The notes under the pieces are model-generated. The model saw only the letters and a program-made list of their open reading frames with translations, searched no databases and was not told the origin of the DNA. Shown here one piece after another: positions 18,599 through 28,157 of a stretch of 64,000 nt of DNA; positions within the stretch are counted from its first letter, which is position 1, and the number at the start of each line of letters is the position of its first letter. The DNA is from Rubrivivax sp. (GTDB lineage Bacteria; Pseudomonadota; Gammaproteobacteria; Burkholderiales; Burkholderiaceae_C): positions 914,001 through 978,000 of the forward strand of contig JAHBZT010000001.1 of the NCBI GenBank assembly GCA_019635315.1, in the 5' to 3' direction. The translations under genes and the position numbers were made by a program.

Positions 18599-18844
18599 AT
18601 GGCCAAGATCCTCGTTCTCGTCGTCGTCGTGCTGCTCGTCGCCTGGCTGCTGATCGGCCGCCGCCGTTCGCCGCCCGACGACGCCGCCGCGCCGCCCCGC
18701 AGCGGCCGCGCGAAGAAGCCGGACCCGCAGGCGCTGCTGGCCTGCGCCCACTGTGGCGTGCAGCTGCCGCGCGCCGAGGCGCTGTTCGACGCCGCCGGCC
18801 GCCCGTTCTGCAGCGACGCGCACCGGCTCGCCGGCCCGCGCTAG
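18599..18844 (+). CDS. PP0621 family small membrane protein
   Basis: An 81-residue protein with an N-terminal membrane helix (ILVLVVVVLLVAWLLIG), a basic linker (RSGRAKKPDPQ) and a small C-terminal metal-binding-like module. The module has a CxxC pair (LLACAHCGVQLPRAEALF) and a third cysteine near the end (RPFCSDAHR). This matches the PP0621 family, whose function is unknown. The gene starts 6 bases after the CcsA-like stop and precedes the PilS-like kinase by 25 bases, so the run from 17759 may be one operon. Confidence 0.82.
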   Translation: MAKILVLVVVVLLVAWLLIGRRRSPPDDAAAPPRSGRAKKPDPQALLACAHCGVQLPRAEALFDAAGRPFCSDAHRLAGPR

Positions 18845-18869
18845 GCGCCGCGCGCCGGACCGGCCCCGC

Positions 18870-20801
18870 ATGCAGCCGCAGTCATCCGAGCGCCGCAGCG
18901 GCGACCGCCGCAGCGGCGACCGCCGGCGCGGCGATCGCCGCCACGCCGGCGGCCGGCGCCGCGACGACACGCTGTTCGGTCCCAGCCTGCACAGCGAGTC
19001 GGCGGCCGGCGCCGAGTCCTTCTTCGACCCCGGCTGGCTGGCCGCCGGCGACGCGCCGGGCGACAGCCGCTTCCTGCTGCGCCAGGCGCGCCGCGCCGCC
19101 GAGGCACAGGACAGCGCGCTGGCGCGCGTCTACCGCACCTACGCGGCGGCGCGCGCGGTGATCGGCATCGGCCTCGTCGCCGCGCAGGGCCTGGGCGCGA
19201 TGATCGGCGCGCGCAGCTCGGAGGCGATGGCGCTGGTCTCGCTGACCTACGCGGTGCAGGCGATCACGCTGTGGCTGCTGCCGCGCTTCGGCCCGCTCGC
19301 GCAGCCGCAGGCGCAGCGCCGGCAGCGGCGGCGGCAGTGGCTGGCGACGATCGGCGTCGACCTGCTGGCCTTCGCGCTGCTGCACTGGCTGGAGGCCGGC
19401 GCCTCGTTCAAGTATGCGGCGCTGCTGGTGCTGCCGGTGCTGATGGCCGGCGTGCTGACCTCGCGCCTGCTCGCGCTGGGCACCGCGGCCGGCGTCGCCC
19501 TGATGCTGCTGGCGGTGGCCGGGCTCACGGCGCCGGTGGACGCGCAGGCGCCGGGGCTGCTGCTGCAGTCCGGGCTGGCCGGGCTGGGGCTGTTCCTGAT
19601 CACGCTGCTGTCGGGCGAACTGGCCGGGCGCCTGGCGCGCGAGGAGCTCGCGGCGCGTGGCAGCCTCGCGCTGGCGCGCCAGCAGGCGCAGCTGAACCGG
19701 CTCGTCATCGAGGAGATGGCCGACGGCGTGCTGGTCGTCGACCGCCGGCTGCGTGTGCGCGCGGCCAATCCGGCGGCGCGTGCGCTGCTCGTCGACCAGG
19801 GCCTGGCGCCGCCGGCGCCTTTCACCTTCGACGAACGCGCCGACTGGGCCGCGCTGCAGCAGGCGGTGGCGCGCGCGCTGGAGGACGGCGACTGGCCCGA
19901 GGCCGGCCGCGACGTGCTGCTGGCCTTCGCCGACGGCCACACGCGCACGCTGCGCCTGCGCGTGCGCTTCATGCGCGGGCGCACGCTGGGCGGCGGCGGG
20001 CGCGCCGACGGCGAGGCCGAGCCCGGCGACGGCGGCGGCGAGGCCTTCGCGGTGCTGCTGCTGGAGGACCTGCGCACGCTGCAGGCGCGCATCCGGCAGG
20101 AGAAGCTGGCCGCGATGGGCCGCGTGTCGGCCGGCATCGCGCACGAGATCCGCAACCCGCTGGCGGCCATCGCGCAGGCCAACGCGCTGCTGATGGAGGA
20201 CAGCCTCGCGCCGGCGCAGCAGCGCCTGGCGACGATGGTCGCCGACAACGTCGCGCGCCTGAAGCGCCTCGTCGACGACGTGATGGAGGTCGCGCCCGGC
20301 GTCGCCGAGCAGACCCAGGTCGTCGACGCCACGGCCACCGTGGCCGCCACGGTGGTGGACTGGATGCGCACGGTGCAGCTCGCGCCCGGCGCCGACAGCC
20401 GGCTGCGCAGCGAACTGCCGCACGAGCCGCTGCCGGTGCTGTTCGACGCCGAGCACCTGCGCCGCGTGCTGGTCAACCTGCTGGACAACGCGCACCGCCA
20501 CGCCAGCGCGCAGCCGGGCGCGATCTTCCTGCGCCTGGCCGCGCGCGACGAGAGCTGGGCGCAGCTGTCGGTGCTCAGCGACGGCGCACCGATCGCGCCC
20601 GAGGTCGAGCGCCACCTCTTCGAGCCCTTCTTCAGCACGCGCAGCCGCGGTTCGGGCCTGGGCCTGTACATCTGCCGCGAGTTGTGCGAGCGCCACGGCG
20701 CGAGCATCGAATACCGTCCGCGGCCGACCGCGGAGCGGCTGCGCAACGAGTTTGTGGTCGTCGTGCGGCGCGCGGGCGCGGCCGGCGAGCCGAGCCGCTA
20801 G
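18870..20801 (+). CDS. pilS: PilS-type membrane sensor histidine kinase
   Basis: Autophosphorylates on histidine and probably signals to the adjacent PilR-type regulator, which in relatives controls sigma-54 transcription of type IV pilin. The 643-residue protein has a very basic repeated N-terminus (residues 9-23, RSGDR-type repeats), about six membrane helices (roughly residues 90-265), a PAS-like linker, the HisKA H-box (SAGIAHEIRNPLAAI), the N-box NLLDNAHRH, and GSGLGLYICRELCERHG. The first downstream ATG (18870) is chosen because the upstream frame overlaps the PP0621 gene. The specific name pilS rests on domain order and pairing, not on a visible pilus locus. Confidence 0.85.
   Translation: MQPQSSERRSGDRRSGDRRRGDRRHAGGRRRDDTLFGPSLHSESAAGAESFFDPGWLAAGDAPGDSRFLLRQARRAAEAQDSALARVYRTYAAARAVIGIGLVAAQGLGAMIGARSSEAMALVSLTYAVQAITLWLLPRFGPLAQPQAQRRQRRRQWLATIGVDLLAFALLHWLEAGASFKYAALLVLPVLMAGVLTSRLLALGTAAGVALMLLAVAGLTAPVDAQAPGLLLQSGLAGLGLFLITLLSGELAGRLAREELAARGSLALARQQAQLNRLVIEEMADGVLVVDRRLRVRAANPAARALLVDQGLAPPAPFTFDERADWAALQQAVARALEDGDWPEAGRDVLLAFADGHTRTLRLRVRFMRGRTLGGGGRADGEAEPGDGGGEAFAVLLLEDLRTLQARIRQEKLAAMGRVSAGIAHEIRNPLAAIAQANALLMEDSLAPAQQRLATMVADNVARLKRLVDDVMEVAPGVAEQTQVVDATATVAATVVDWMRTVQLAPGADSRLRSELPHEPLPVLFDAEHLRRVLVNLLDNAHRHASAQPGAIFLRLAARDESWAQLSVLSDGAPIAPEVERHLFEPFFSTRSRGSGLGLYICRELCERHGASIEYRPRPTAERLRNEFVVVVRRAGAAGEPSR
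18894..18938 (+). repeat. 15-bp tandem repeat at the 5' end of pilS
   Basis: Three in-frame 15-bp units: 18894-18908 and 18909-18923 are identical, and 18924-18938 is diverged. They encode RSGDR, RSGDR, RRGDR, giving the kinase a strongly basic cytoplasmic N-terminus. Confidence 0.9.
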
Positions 20802-20849
20802 CATGGTCGCCGTCCAAAGCGCTTGCAGCCCCACGATGAGCCTCGCCGC

Positions 20850-22340
<1,491 letters not shown>

Positions 22341-22430
22341 GGCGGCCCGCGGGCGCGCGTGTCGCGCGTCGACGCCGCGTGACCGGGTCGCCGGCGTGGC
22401 CGGTCGTCGCGGCCGGTACCCGCGGTTGCC

Positions 22431-22463
22431 GGCCGAGTGCAGGCCGAGTGCAGGCCGAGTGCA
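22431..22463 (+). repeat. Three perfect 11-bp tandem repeats
   Basis: The unit GGCCGAGTGCA occurs at 22431-22441, 22442-22452 and 22453-22463 without change. It lies about 200 bases upstream of the first NrdR box. Its function is unknown. Confidence 0.85.
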
Positions 22464-22662
22464 CGCCGGGCGGGCACCGCGAGCGCCGGCCGATGCGGTG
22501 ATTCGCGCCTTTCGGTCCGGATCGCCGCGCGCGGCAAGGGCCGTGGTGCGCGAAGGCCGCCATGGCGCGCGCTGGCACGCGATGGCCGCTGCGGCGGTGC
22601 CCGCGGCAGCGCGAGCGGGAGCACGCCGGGCGCAGGGCGCCATCGGGGAAGGCCCTGACGGA

Positions 22663-22678
22663 ACACTACCGCTAGTGT
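22663..22678 (+). promoter_or_regulatory. NrdR box 1
   Basis: A 16-bp site with perfect outer symmetry, ACACTA-CCGC-TAGTGT, matching the NrdR consensus (ACAC-W-A...T-W-GTGT). It lies just upstream of the putative -35. NrdR is the nucleotide-sensing repressor of ribonucleotide reductase genes. Confidence 0.82.
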
Positions 22679-22679
22679 C

Positions 22680-22708
22680 TTGATGGGGGGTCTCCCCCCA
22701 GATATAGT
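22680..22708 (+). promoter_or_regulatory. Probable nrdA promoter
   Basis: A -35 TTGATG (22680-22685) and -10 TATAGT (22703-22708) are separated by exactly 17 bases. The -10 is inside NrdR box 2, so NrdR binding would block polymerase. Confidence 0.7.
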
Positions 22709-22710
22709 GC
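22695..22710 (+). promoter_or_regulatory. NrdR box 2
   Basis: A degenerate 16-bp site ending AGATATAGTGC that keeps the core and right half of the consensus. It begins exactly 32 bases after box 1, the three-helical-turn spacing typical of paired NrdR boxes, and covers the -10 element. Confidence 0.75.
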
Positions 22711-22906
22711 CCGCGGGTGATATTCTCGTGACTTCGCCGAACGCCGCATCGCTGCTGCCGACACCGCCCCGCGGTGGCGGACGGCTGCGGCAGCAGGCCG
22801 TCCGTGCCCCGTTCCGCACGACGGCCGGCGAATGGCGCCGCAGCGGCACCGCCCCGGCGACCCACCCGACACAACACCACCACCGAGCTTCCGAGAAGGG
22901 GAACGA

Positions 22907-25771
22907 ATGCAATCTGCCGTGACCACCGTGCCGCCGGGCGCCGCGCCGCTGCGCGCCGCCGCCAGCCTGACCACCGCCGGCGCGCCGGCCAGTGCCTACG
23001 CGGGCTACCAGATCATCCGGCGCAACGGCGCGGTCGTGGCCTTCGAGCCGAACAAGATCGCGGTCGCGCTGATGAAGGCCTTCCTCGCGGTGCACGGCAC
23101 GCAGGGCGCGGCCTCGGCCAGCGTGCGCGAGACCGTGGACCTGCTGACCGAGACGGTGGTGCGTGCGCTGCTGCGCAGCCGCCCGGGCGGCGGCACCTTC
23201 CACATCGAGGACGTGCAGGACCATGTCGAGCTGGGCCTGATGCGCGGTGGCCACCACGAGGTGGCGCGCGCCTATGTGCTGTACCGCGAGCGCCGCGCGC
23301 AGGAGCGCGCGCGCCAGGCCACGGCGCCGGCCGCGAAGGCGCCCGAGCTGCACGTGATGGACGGCGGCCGGCGCGTGCCGCTGGACCTGCCGGCGCTGAA
23401 GGCGCTGGCCGAGTCCGCCTGCGCCGGCCTGGGCGCCGACGTCAGCGCCGAGCCCATCCTGGCCGAGACGCGGCGCAACCTGTACGACGGCGTGCCCATC
23501 GACGAGGTCTACAAGGCCGCGATCCTGGCCGCACGCACGCTGATCGAGAAGGAGCCCGCCTACACCCGCGCCACGGCGCGGCTGCTGCTGCACACGATCC
23601 GCCGCGAGATCCTGGGCGAGACGGTCACGCAGGACCAGATGGGCGAGCGCTACGCCGACTACTTCCCGCAGTTCATCAAGCGCGGCGTGCAGGCCGAGCT
23701 GCTGGACGACAAGCTGCTGCAGTACGACCTGGCGCGCCTGGGCGCGGCGCTGAAGGCCGAGCGCGACCTGCAGTTCGACTACCTGGGCCTGCAGACGCTG
23801 TACGACCGCTACTTCCTGCATGTCGACGAGCAGCGCATCGAGATGCCGCAGGCCTTCTTCATGCGCGTCGCGATGGGCCTGGCGCTGAACGAGATCGACC
23901 GCGAGGCGCGCGCGATCGAGTTCTACGACGTGCTGTCCAGCTTCGACTTCATGAGCAGCACGCCCACGCTGTTCAACAGCGGCACCCAGCGCAGCCAGCT
24001 CTCCAGCTGCTACCTCACGACGGTGGCCGACGACCTGGACGGCATCTACGAGGCGCTGAAGGAGAACGCGCTGCTGAGCAAGTTCGCCGGCGGCCTGGGC
24101 AACGACTGGACGCGCGTGCGCGCCCTGGGCAGCTACATCAAGGGCACCAACGGGAAGAGCCAGGGCGTGGTGCCGTTCCTGAAGGTCGTCAACGACACCG
24201 CGGTGGCGGTCAACCAGGGCGGCAAGCGCAAGGGCGCGGTCTGCGCCTACCTGGAGACCTGGCACCTGGACCTGGAGGAATTCCTCGAGCTGCGCAAGAA
24301 CACCGGCGACGACCGCCGGCGCACGCACGACATGAATACCGCCAACTGGATCCCCGACCTGTTCATGAAGCGGGTCGTCGAGGGCGGCCCCTGGACGCTG
24401 TTCAGCCCCAGCACCTGCCCCGACCTGCACGACAAGTTCGGCGCCGAGTTCGAGGCCGCCTACACCGCCTACGAGGCCAAGGTCGACCGCGGCGAGCTCA
24501 AGCTGTACAAGCGCATGCCGGCGCGCGACCTGTGGCGCAAGATGCTGACGATGCTCTTCGAGACCGGGCATCCCTGGATCACCTTCAAGGACGCCTGCAA
24601 CGTGCGCAGCCCGCAGCAGCACGTGGGCGTGGTGCACAGCTCCAACCTGTGCACCGAGATCACGCTCAATACCAGCGACACCGAGATCGCGGTCTGCAAC
24701 CTGGGCAGCATCAACCTGGCCCAGCACATCAAGGACGGCCAGATCGACCAGGCCAAGCTCAAGCGCACCGTCGCCACCGCGATGCGCATGCTGGACAACG
24801 TCATCGACATCAACTACTACGCGGTCAAGAAGGCGCGCGACAGCAACCTGCGCCACCGCCCGGTCGGCCTGGGCATCATGGGCTTCCAGGACTGCCTGTA
24901 CCAGCTGCGGCTGCCGTATGCCAGCGCCGAGGCGGTGGAGTTTGCCGACCGCAGCATGGAGGCCGTCTGCTACCACGCCTACTGGGCCAGCACCGAGCTG
25001 GCCGAGGAGCGCGGCCGCTACAGCAGCTACCGCGGCAGCCTGTGGGACCGCGGCATCCTGCCGCAGGACACGCTGGACCTGCTGGCGCAGCAGCGTGGCG
25101 GCCACCTGGAGGTGGACCGCTCGGCGAGCATGGACTGGGACGCGCTGCGCGGCCGCATCGCGCAGCACGGCATGCGCAACAGCAACTGCGTCGCGATCGC
25201 GCCCACCGCGACCATCAGCAACATCATCGGCGTCGACGCCTCGATCGAGCCCAGCTTCGGCAACCTGTCGGTCAAGAGCAACCTCTCCGGCGAGTTCACG
25301 GTCGTCAACGAGTACCTCGTGCGCGACCTGAAGAAGCTCGGCCTGTGGGACGACGTGATGGTCATGGACCTCAAGCACTTCGACGGCTCGCTGCGGCCCA
25401 TCGACCGCGTGCCCGAGGAGCTCAAGCGCCTGTATGCGACGGCCTTCGAGGTCGATGCCTCGTGGCTGGTGGAGGCCGGCGCGCGCCGCCAGAAGTGGAT
25501 CGACCAGGCGCAGAGCCTGAACATCTACATGGCCGGCGCCTCGGGCCGCAAGCTCGACGAGACCTACAAGCTGGCCTGGCTGCGCGGACTGAAGACGACC
25601 TACTACCTGCGCACGACGAGCGCGACCTACTCCGAGAAGTCCACCGTCGCGCCGGGTGCGCTGAATGCGGTGTCGACCGGCGACGCGACCGTGAGCGCGG
25701 CCGCGGTCGAACCGGCCAGCGACGTCAAGTTCTGCTCGATCGACAACCCGGACTGCGAGGCTTGCCAGTGA
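22907..25771 (+). CDS. nrdA: Ribonucleoside-diphosphate reductase alpha subunit (class Ia)
   Basis: Reduces ribonucleoside diphosphates to deoxy forms together with NrdB. The 954-residue protein has an N-terminal ATP-cone (about residues 35-130, IIRRNGAVVAFEPNKIAVALMK), the large catalytic barrel, and the key sites GTQRSQLSSCYL, SNLCTEITL and AVCNLGSINL, which hold the active-site cysteines and glutamate. The C-terminal tail ends CEACQ, the swinging redox-cysteine pair. The ATG at 22907 follows a GAGAAGGGGAAC ribosome site. It is longer than E. coli NrdA and similar to the Pseudomonas-type enzyme. NrdR boxes sit upstream, and the coding end is duplicated downstream. Confidence 0.97.
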   Translation: MQSAVTTVPPGAAPLRAAASLTTAGAPASAYAGYQIIRRNGAVVAFEPNKIAVALMKAFLAVHGTQGAASASVRETVDLLTETVVRALLRSRPGGGTFHIEDVQDHVELGLMRGGHHEVARAYVLYRERRAQERARQATAPAAKAPELHVMDGGRRVPLDLPALKALAESACAGLGADVSAEPILAETRRNLYDGVPIDEVYKAAILAARTLIEKEPAYTRATARLLLHTIRREILGETVTQDQMGERYADYFPQFIKRGVQAELLDDKLLQYDLARLGAALKAERDLQFDYLGLQTLYDRYFLHVDEQRIEMPQAFFMRVAMGLALNEIDREARAIEFYDVLSSFDFMSSTPTLFNSGTQRSQLSSCYLTTVADDLDGIYEALKENALLSKFAGGLGNDWTRVRALGSYIKGTNGKSQGVVPFLKVVNDTAVAVNQGGKRKGAVCAYLETWHLDLEEFLELRKNTGDDRRRTHDMNTANWIPDLFMKRVVEGGPWTLFSPSTCPDLHDKFGAEFEAAYTAYEAKVDRGELKLYKRMPARDLWRKMLTMLFETGHPWITFKDACNVRSPQQHVGVVHSSNLCTEITLNTSDTEIAVCNLGSINLAQHIKDGQIDQAKLKRTVATAMRMLDNVIDINYYAVKKARDSNLRHRPVGLGIMGFQDCLYQLRLPYASAEAVEFADRSMEAVCYHAYWASTELAEERGRYSSYRGSLWDRGILPQDTLDLLAQQRGGHLEVDRSASMDWDALRGRIAQHGMRNSNCVAIAPTATISNIIGVDASIEPSFGNLSVKSNLSGEFTVVNEYLVRDLKKLGLWDDVMVMDLKHFDGSLRPIDRVPEELKRLYATAFEVDASWLVEAGARRQKWIDQAQSLNIYMAGASGRKLDETYKLAWLRGLKTTYYLRTTSATYSEKSTVAPGALNAVSTGDATVSAAAVEPASDVKFCSIDNPDCEACQ

Positions 25772-25861
25772 GAGGCCGGCAGCATCGGGTTGCGGCGAAG
25801 ACTCGTGTCGCGCAGCGATGCGAGTCGCAGCCACAACCCGGACTGCGAGGCTTGCCAGTGA
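25743..25861 (+). repeat. 29-bp direct repeat duplicating the nrdA 3' end
   Basis: The last 29 bases of nrdA, including its stop codon (25743-25771), recur perfectly at 25833-25861, an offset of 90 bases. The copy is not joined to the gene, because the true stop comes first. The two copies flank a long imperfect palindrome. Confidence 0.95.
25786..25840 (+). repeat. Imperfect palindrome between nrdA and nrdB
   Basis: Arms CGGGTTG (25786-25792) and CAACCCG (25834-25840) close inner stems GGC/GCC and GACTCG/CGAGTC, around a 15-base centre. No T-run follows. Its 3' arm is part of the duplicated nrdA tail, so the hairpin was created or completed by the duplication. Confidence 0.8.
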
Positions 25862-25874
25862 TGCGGTGAAGCGC

Positions 25875-25911
25875 GCGCATCGACCACGCGTTCACGCGCG
25901 TGTCGATGCGC
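25875..25911 (+). repeat. Second palindrome upstream of nrdB
   Basis: Arms GCGCATCGA (25875-25883) and TCGATGCGC (25903-25911) enclose a further CACGCG/CGCGTG stem, with a one-base bulge and a 6-base loop. There is no T-run. It lies about 40 bases before the nrdB promoter and could be a processing or transcript-end structure for nrdA mRNA. Confidence 0.75.
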
Positions 25912-25948
25912 TGCTGCAACAACGAGCGCGCCACGAAGTCAACAGTGC

Positions 25949-25977
25949 TTGGTGTTCGCGCACAACACTCCGATAAT
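25949..25977 (+). promoter_or_regulatory. Probable nrdB promoter
   Basis: A -35 TTGGTG (25949-25954) and -10 GATAAT (25972-25977) are separated by exactly 17 bases, in a patch of lower G+C. The nrdB start codon is 23 bases after the -10. An inverted repeat GTGTT-N7-AACAC lies inside the spacer. Confidence 0.65.
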
Positions 25978-26000
25978 TCACGCCGACAGGAAGTAAGCAC

Positions 26001-27224
26001 ATGCTGGTCTGGGAAGACGACGTCAAGACCCCTTCGAACACGATGCAACGCGGCGCCGCAACGACGGCGCCTCTCTCGCCGTCCCTGTCCGCGCAGCCGC
26101 GCCTGCAGACGGTGGCCAGCGCGGCGGCCACGATGCCGGCCGGTTCTGCCGCGATGCCGGCGCCGCGCGCACCGAGCACACCGACGGCCGCAACCAGCGC
26201 CAGCCAGCGCCGCGTCAATGTCGCCGACAAACGCATCATCAACGGTCAGACCGACGTCAACCAGCTGGTGCCGTTCAAGTACAAGTGGGCCTGGGAGAAG
26301 TACCTCGCCACCTGCGCCAACCACTGGATGCCGCAGGAAGTGAACATGTCGCGCGACATCGCGACCTGGAAGGACCCGAACGGCCTGAGCGAGGACGAGC
26401 GCCGCATCATCAAGCGCAACCTCGGCTTCTTCGTCACCGCCGACTCGCTGGCCGCCAACAACATCGTGCTGGGCACCTACCGGCACATCACGGCGCCCGA
26501 ATGCCGGCAGTTCCTGCTGCGCCAGGCCTTCGAGGAGGCCATCCACACGCACGCCTACCAGTACATCGTCGAGAGCCTGGGCCTGGACGAGAGCGAGATC
26601 TTCAACGCCTACCACGAGGTGGCGTCGATCCGCGACAAGGACGAGTTCCTGATCCCGTTCATCGACGCGATCATGGACCCGAACTTCCACACCGGCACGC
26701 CGGAAGCCGACCAGACGCTGCTCAAGAGCCTGATCGTCTTCGCCTGCCTGATGGAAGGCCTGTTCTTCTACGTCGGCTTCACGCAGATCCTCGCGCTGGG
26801 CCGCCAGAACAAGATGACCGGCGCGGCCGAGCAGTACCAGTACATCCTGCGCGACGAGTCGATGCACTGCAACTTCGGCATCGACCTGATCAACCAGATC
26901 AAGCTCGAGAACCCGGGCCTGTGGACGCCGGCGTTCAAGGCGGAGATCAAGGCGCTGTTCGAGAAGGCCGTCGAGCTGGAGTACCGCTACGCCGAGGACA
27001 CCATGCCGCGCGGCGTGCTGGGCCTGAATGCCAGCATGTTCAAGGGCTACCTGCGCTACATCGCCAACCGGCGCGCCACGCAGATCGGCCTGGACCCGCT
27101 GTTCCCCAACGAGGAGAACCCCTTTCCCTGGATGAGCGAGATGATCGACCTGAAGAAGGAGCGCAACTTCTTCGAGACCCGTGTCATCGACTACCAGACC
27201 GGCGGAGCCCTGGCGTGGGATTGA
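26001..27224 (+). CDS. nrdB: Ribonucleoside-diphosphate reductase beta subunit (class Ia)
   Basis: Holds the diiron-tyrosyl radical that starts NrdA catalysis. The 407-residue protein has an N-terminal Ala/Thr/Pro/Ser-rich extension of about 70 residues before the conserved fold begins at [20 protein letters not shown]. Metal and radical residues are in place: [20 protein letters not shown] (Glu, His and the radical Tyr in E. coli spacing), LMEGLFF and [10 protein letters not shown], so it is class Ia rather than Ic. The ATG at 26001 has an AGGAAG ribosome site. It lies 229 bases after nrdA, with its own likely promoter. Confidence 0.96.
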   Translation: MLVWEDDVKTPSNTMQRGAATTAPLSPSLSAQPRLQTVASAAATMPAGSAAMPAPRAPSTPTAATSASQRRVNVADKRIINGQTDVNQLVPFKYKWAWEKYLATCANHWMPQEVNMSRDIATWKDPNGLSEDERRIIKRNLGFFVTADSLAANNIVLGTYRHITAPECRQFLLRQAFEEAIHTHAYQYIVESLGLDESEIFNAYHEVASIRDKDEFLIPFIDAIMDPNFHTGTPEADQTLLKSLIVFACLMEGLFFYVGFTQILALGRQNKMTGAAEQYQYILRDESMHCNFGIDLINQIKLENPGLWTPAFKAEIKALFEKAVELEYRYAEDTMPRGVLGLNASMFKGYLRYIANRRATQIGLDPLFPNEENPFPWMSEMIDLKKERNFFETRVIDYQTGGALAWD

Positions 27225-27495
27225 AGGTTTCCCGCACCGGCGCCGAAAACGTCGTGTCGAAACGCCGGGCCGCGTGACGCGCGAGCGTTGCCCGATCCGG
27301 TGTCCGTGAGAGATCAAGAATGACGAGCCAAGGCAGGCAGCAGACCGAAGTTCAAGCCGAGCTCGCGACCCCATTCACCGCACCGGGGCAACGGTTGCGC
27401 GGCCGCAAGAGCCCTGCAGCAGACCATCGGGCGGTGGATCTCGACGCCGACACGCGTGGCGTCGAGTCTTCTGCAACTTGATCAAGGAGATCGTT

Positions 27496-27954
27496 ATGGC
27501 AACTGCGAAGAAGGCCGCTCCGGCCAAGAAGGCTCCGGCGAAAAAGGCCGCGGCCAAGAAGGCGCCCGCCAAGAAGGCCGCCGCGAAGAAGGCGGCTCCG
27601 GCCAAGAAGGCGGCGCCGGCCAAGAAGGCCGCCGCGAAGAAGGCAGCGCCGGCCAAGAAGGCCGCGGCCAAGAAGGCGGCGCCGGCCAAGAAGGCCGCGG
27701 CCAAGAAGGCGGCGCCGGCCAAGAAGGCCGCCGCGAAGAAGGCAGCACCGGCCAAGAAGGCCGCTGCGAAGAAGGCAGCACCGGCGAAGAAGGCCACCGC
27801 GGCGAAGAAGCCTGCGACCAAGAAGGCGGCGGCGAAGAAGGCCGCCAAGAAGCCTGCCCCTGCGGCCCCCACGGCCCCTGCGGCGGCTGCGCCTGCGAAG
27901 ACCACGCTGAACCCTGCGGCTGCTTGGCCGTTCCCGACGGGCAACAAGCCCTAG
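27496..27954 (+). CDS. Histone H1-like lysine/alanine-rich DNA-binding protein
   Basis: A 152-residue protein made almost wholly of AAAKKA and AAPAKKA-type repeats (about residues 5-130), with a short Pro/Ala/Thr tail ending WPFPTGNKP. Such eukaryote-H1-like or AlgP-like proteins bind DNA through their regularly spaced lysine pairs and may compact the nucleoid. ATG at 27496 has a strong AAGGAGA ribosome site; an in-frame ATG 6 codons upstream would remove that site. The coding DNA is itself a tandem array of 9- to 15-bp units, so length may vary between strains. A strong terminator follows. Confidence 0.88.
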   Translation: MATAKKAAPAKKAPAKKAAAKKAPAKKAAAKKAAPAKKAAPAKKAAAKKAAPAKKAAAKKAAPAKKAAAKKAAPAKKAAAKKAAPAKKAAAKKAAPAKKATAAKKPATKKAAAKKAAKKPAPAAPTAPAAAAPAKTTLNPAAAWPFPTGNKP

Positions 27955-28008
27955 GTCCAGCAGTACGCTTCAGACAGTCTCTAGTGGCGCTACGCGTCGC
28001 TAGTTGAG

Positions 28009-28041
28009 GAAGGCCTGGCACCGCCAGGCCTTCGTTTTTTT
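28009..28041 (+). terminator. Strong intrinsic terminator
   Basis: A perfect 11-bp stem (GAAGGCCTGGC at 28009-28019, GCCAGGCCTTC at 28023-28033), a 3-base loop, then G and seven T residues (28035-28041). It ends the H1-like transcript and insulates the gene that follows. Confidence 0.95.
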
Positions 28042-28157
28042 CTCGCAGCTTGCCTCAACAATGAAGGCTCGACGGTCGACGCGCGCACCCCGCTCTCCCA
28101 GTGCCCGACGGGTATCATCTTTGCGAGTTGACGCATCTAACGATCAGGACGGTCAGC

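Larger units (their letters stand above)
22341..22906 (+). other. Long regulatory leader region upstream of nrdA
   Basis: There is no gene in these 566 bases. The first 320 hold G+C-rich DNA with a triple 11-bp repeat (22431-22463). The region from 22660 is less G+C-rich and carries two NrdR boxes over a good sigma-70 promoter. About 195 bases of leader then run to the nrdA ATG. The leader reads open in places but has no credible protein. Confidence 0.7.

Noticed and set aside
25952-25968. Inverted repeat GTGTT-N7-AACAC in the nrdB promoter as a third NrdR box.
   Set aside because: The half-sites are in the opposite order to the NrdR consensus (ACAC...GTGT), and there is no partner site at 31-32 bases.
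27320-27481. A 53-codon frame before the H1-like gene.
   Set aside because: No good ribosome site, no recognisable features, and its end overlaps the ribosome site of the next gene. Too weak to call without conservation data.
27375-27947. A 190-codon minus-strand frame opposite the H1-like gene, encoding Ala/Phe/Leu repeats that look membrane-like.
   Set aside because: It is the reverse complement of the AAKK repeat; the plus frame has the ribosome site and terminator.
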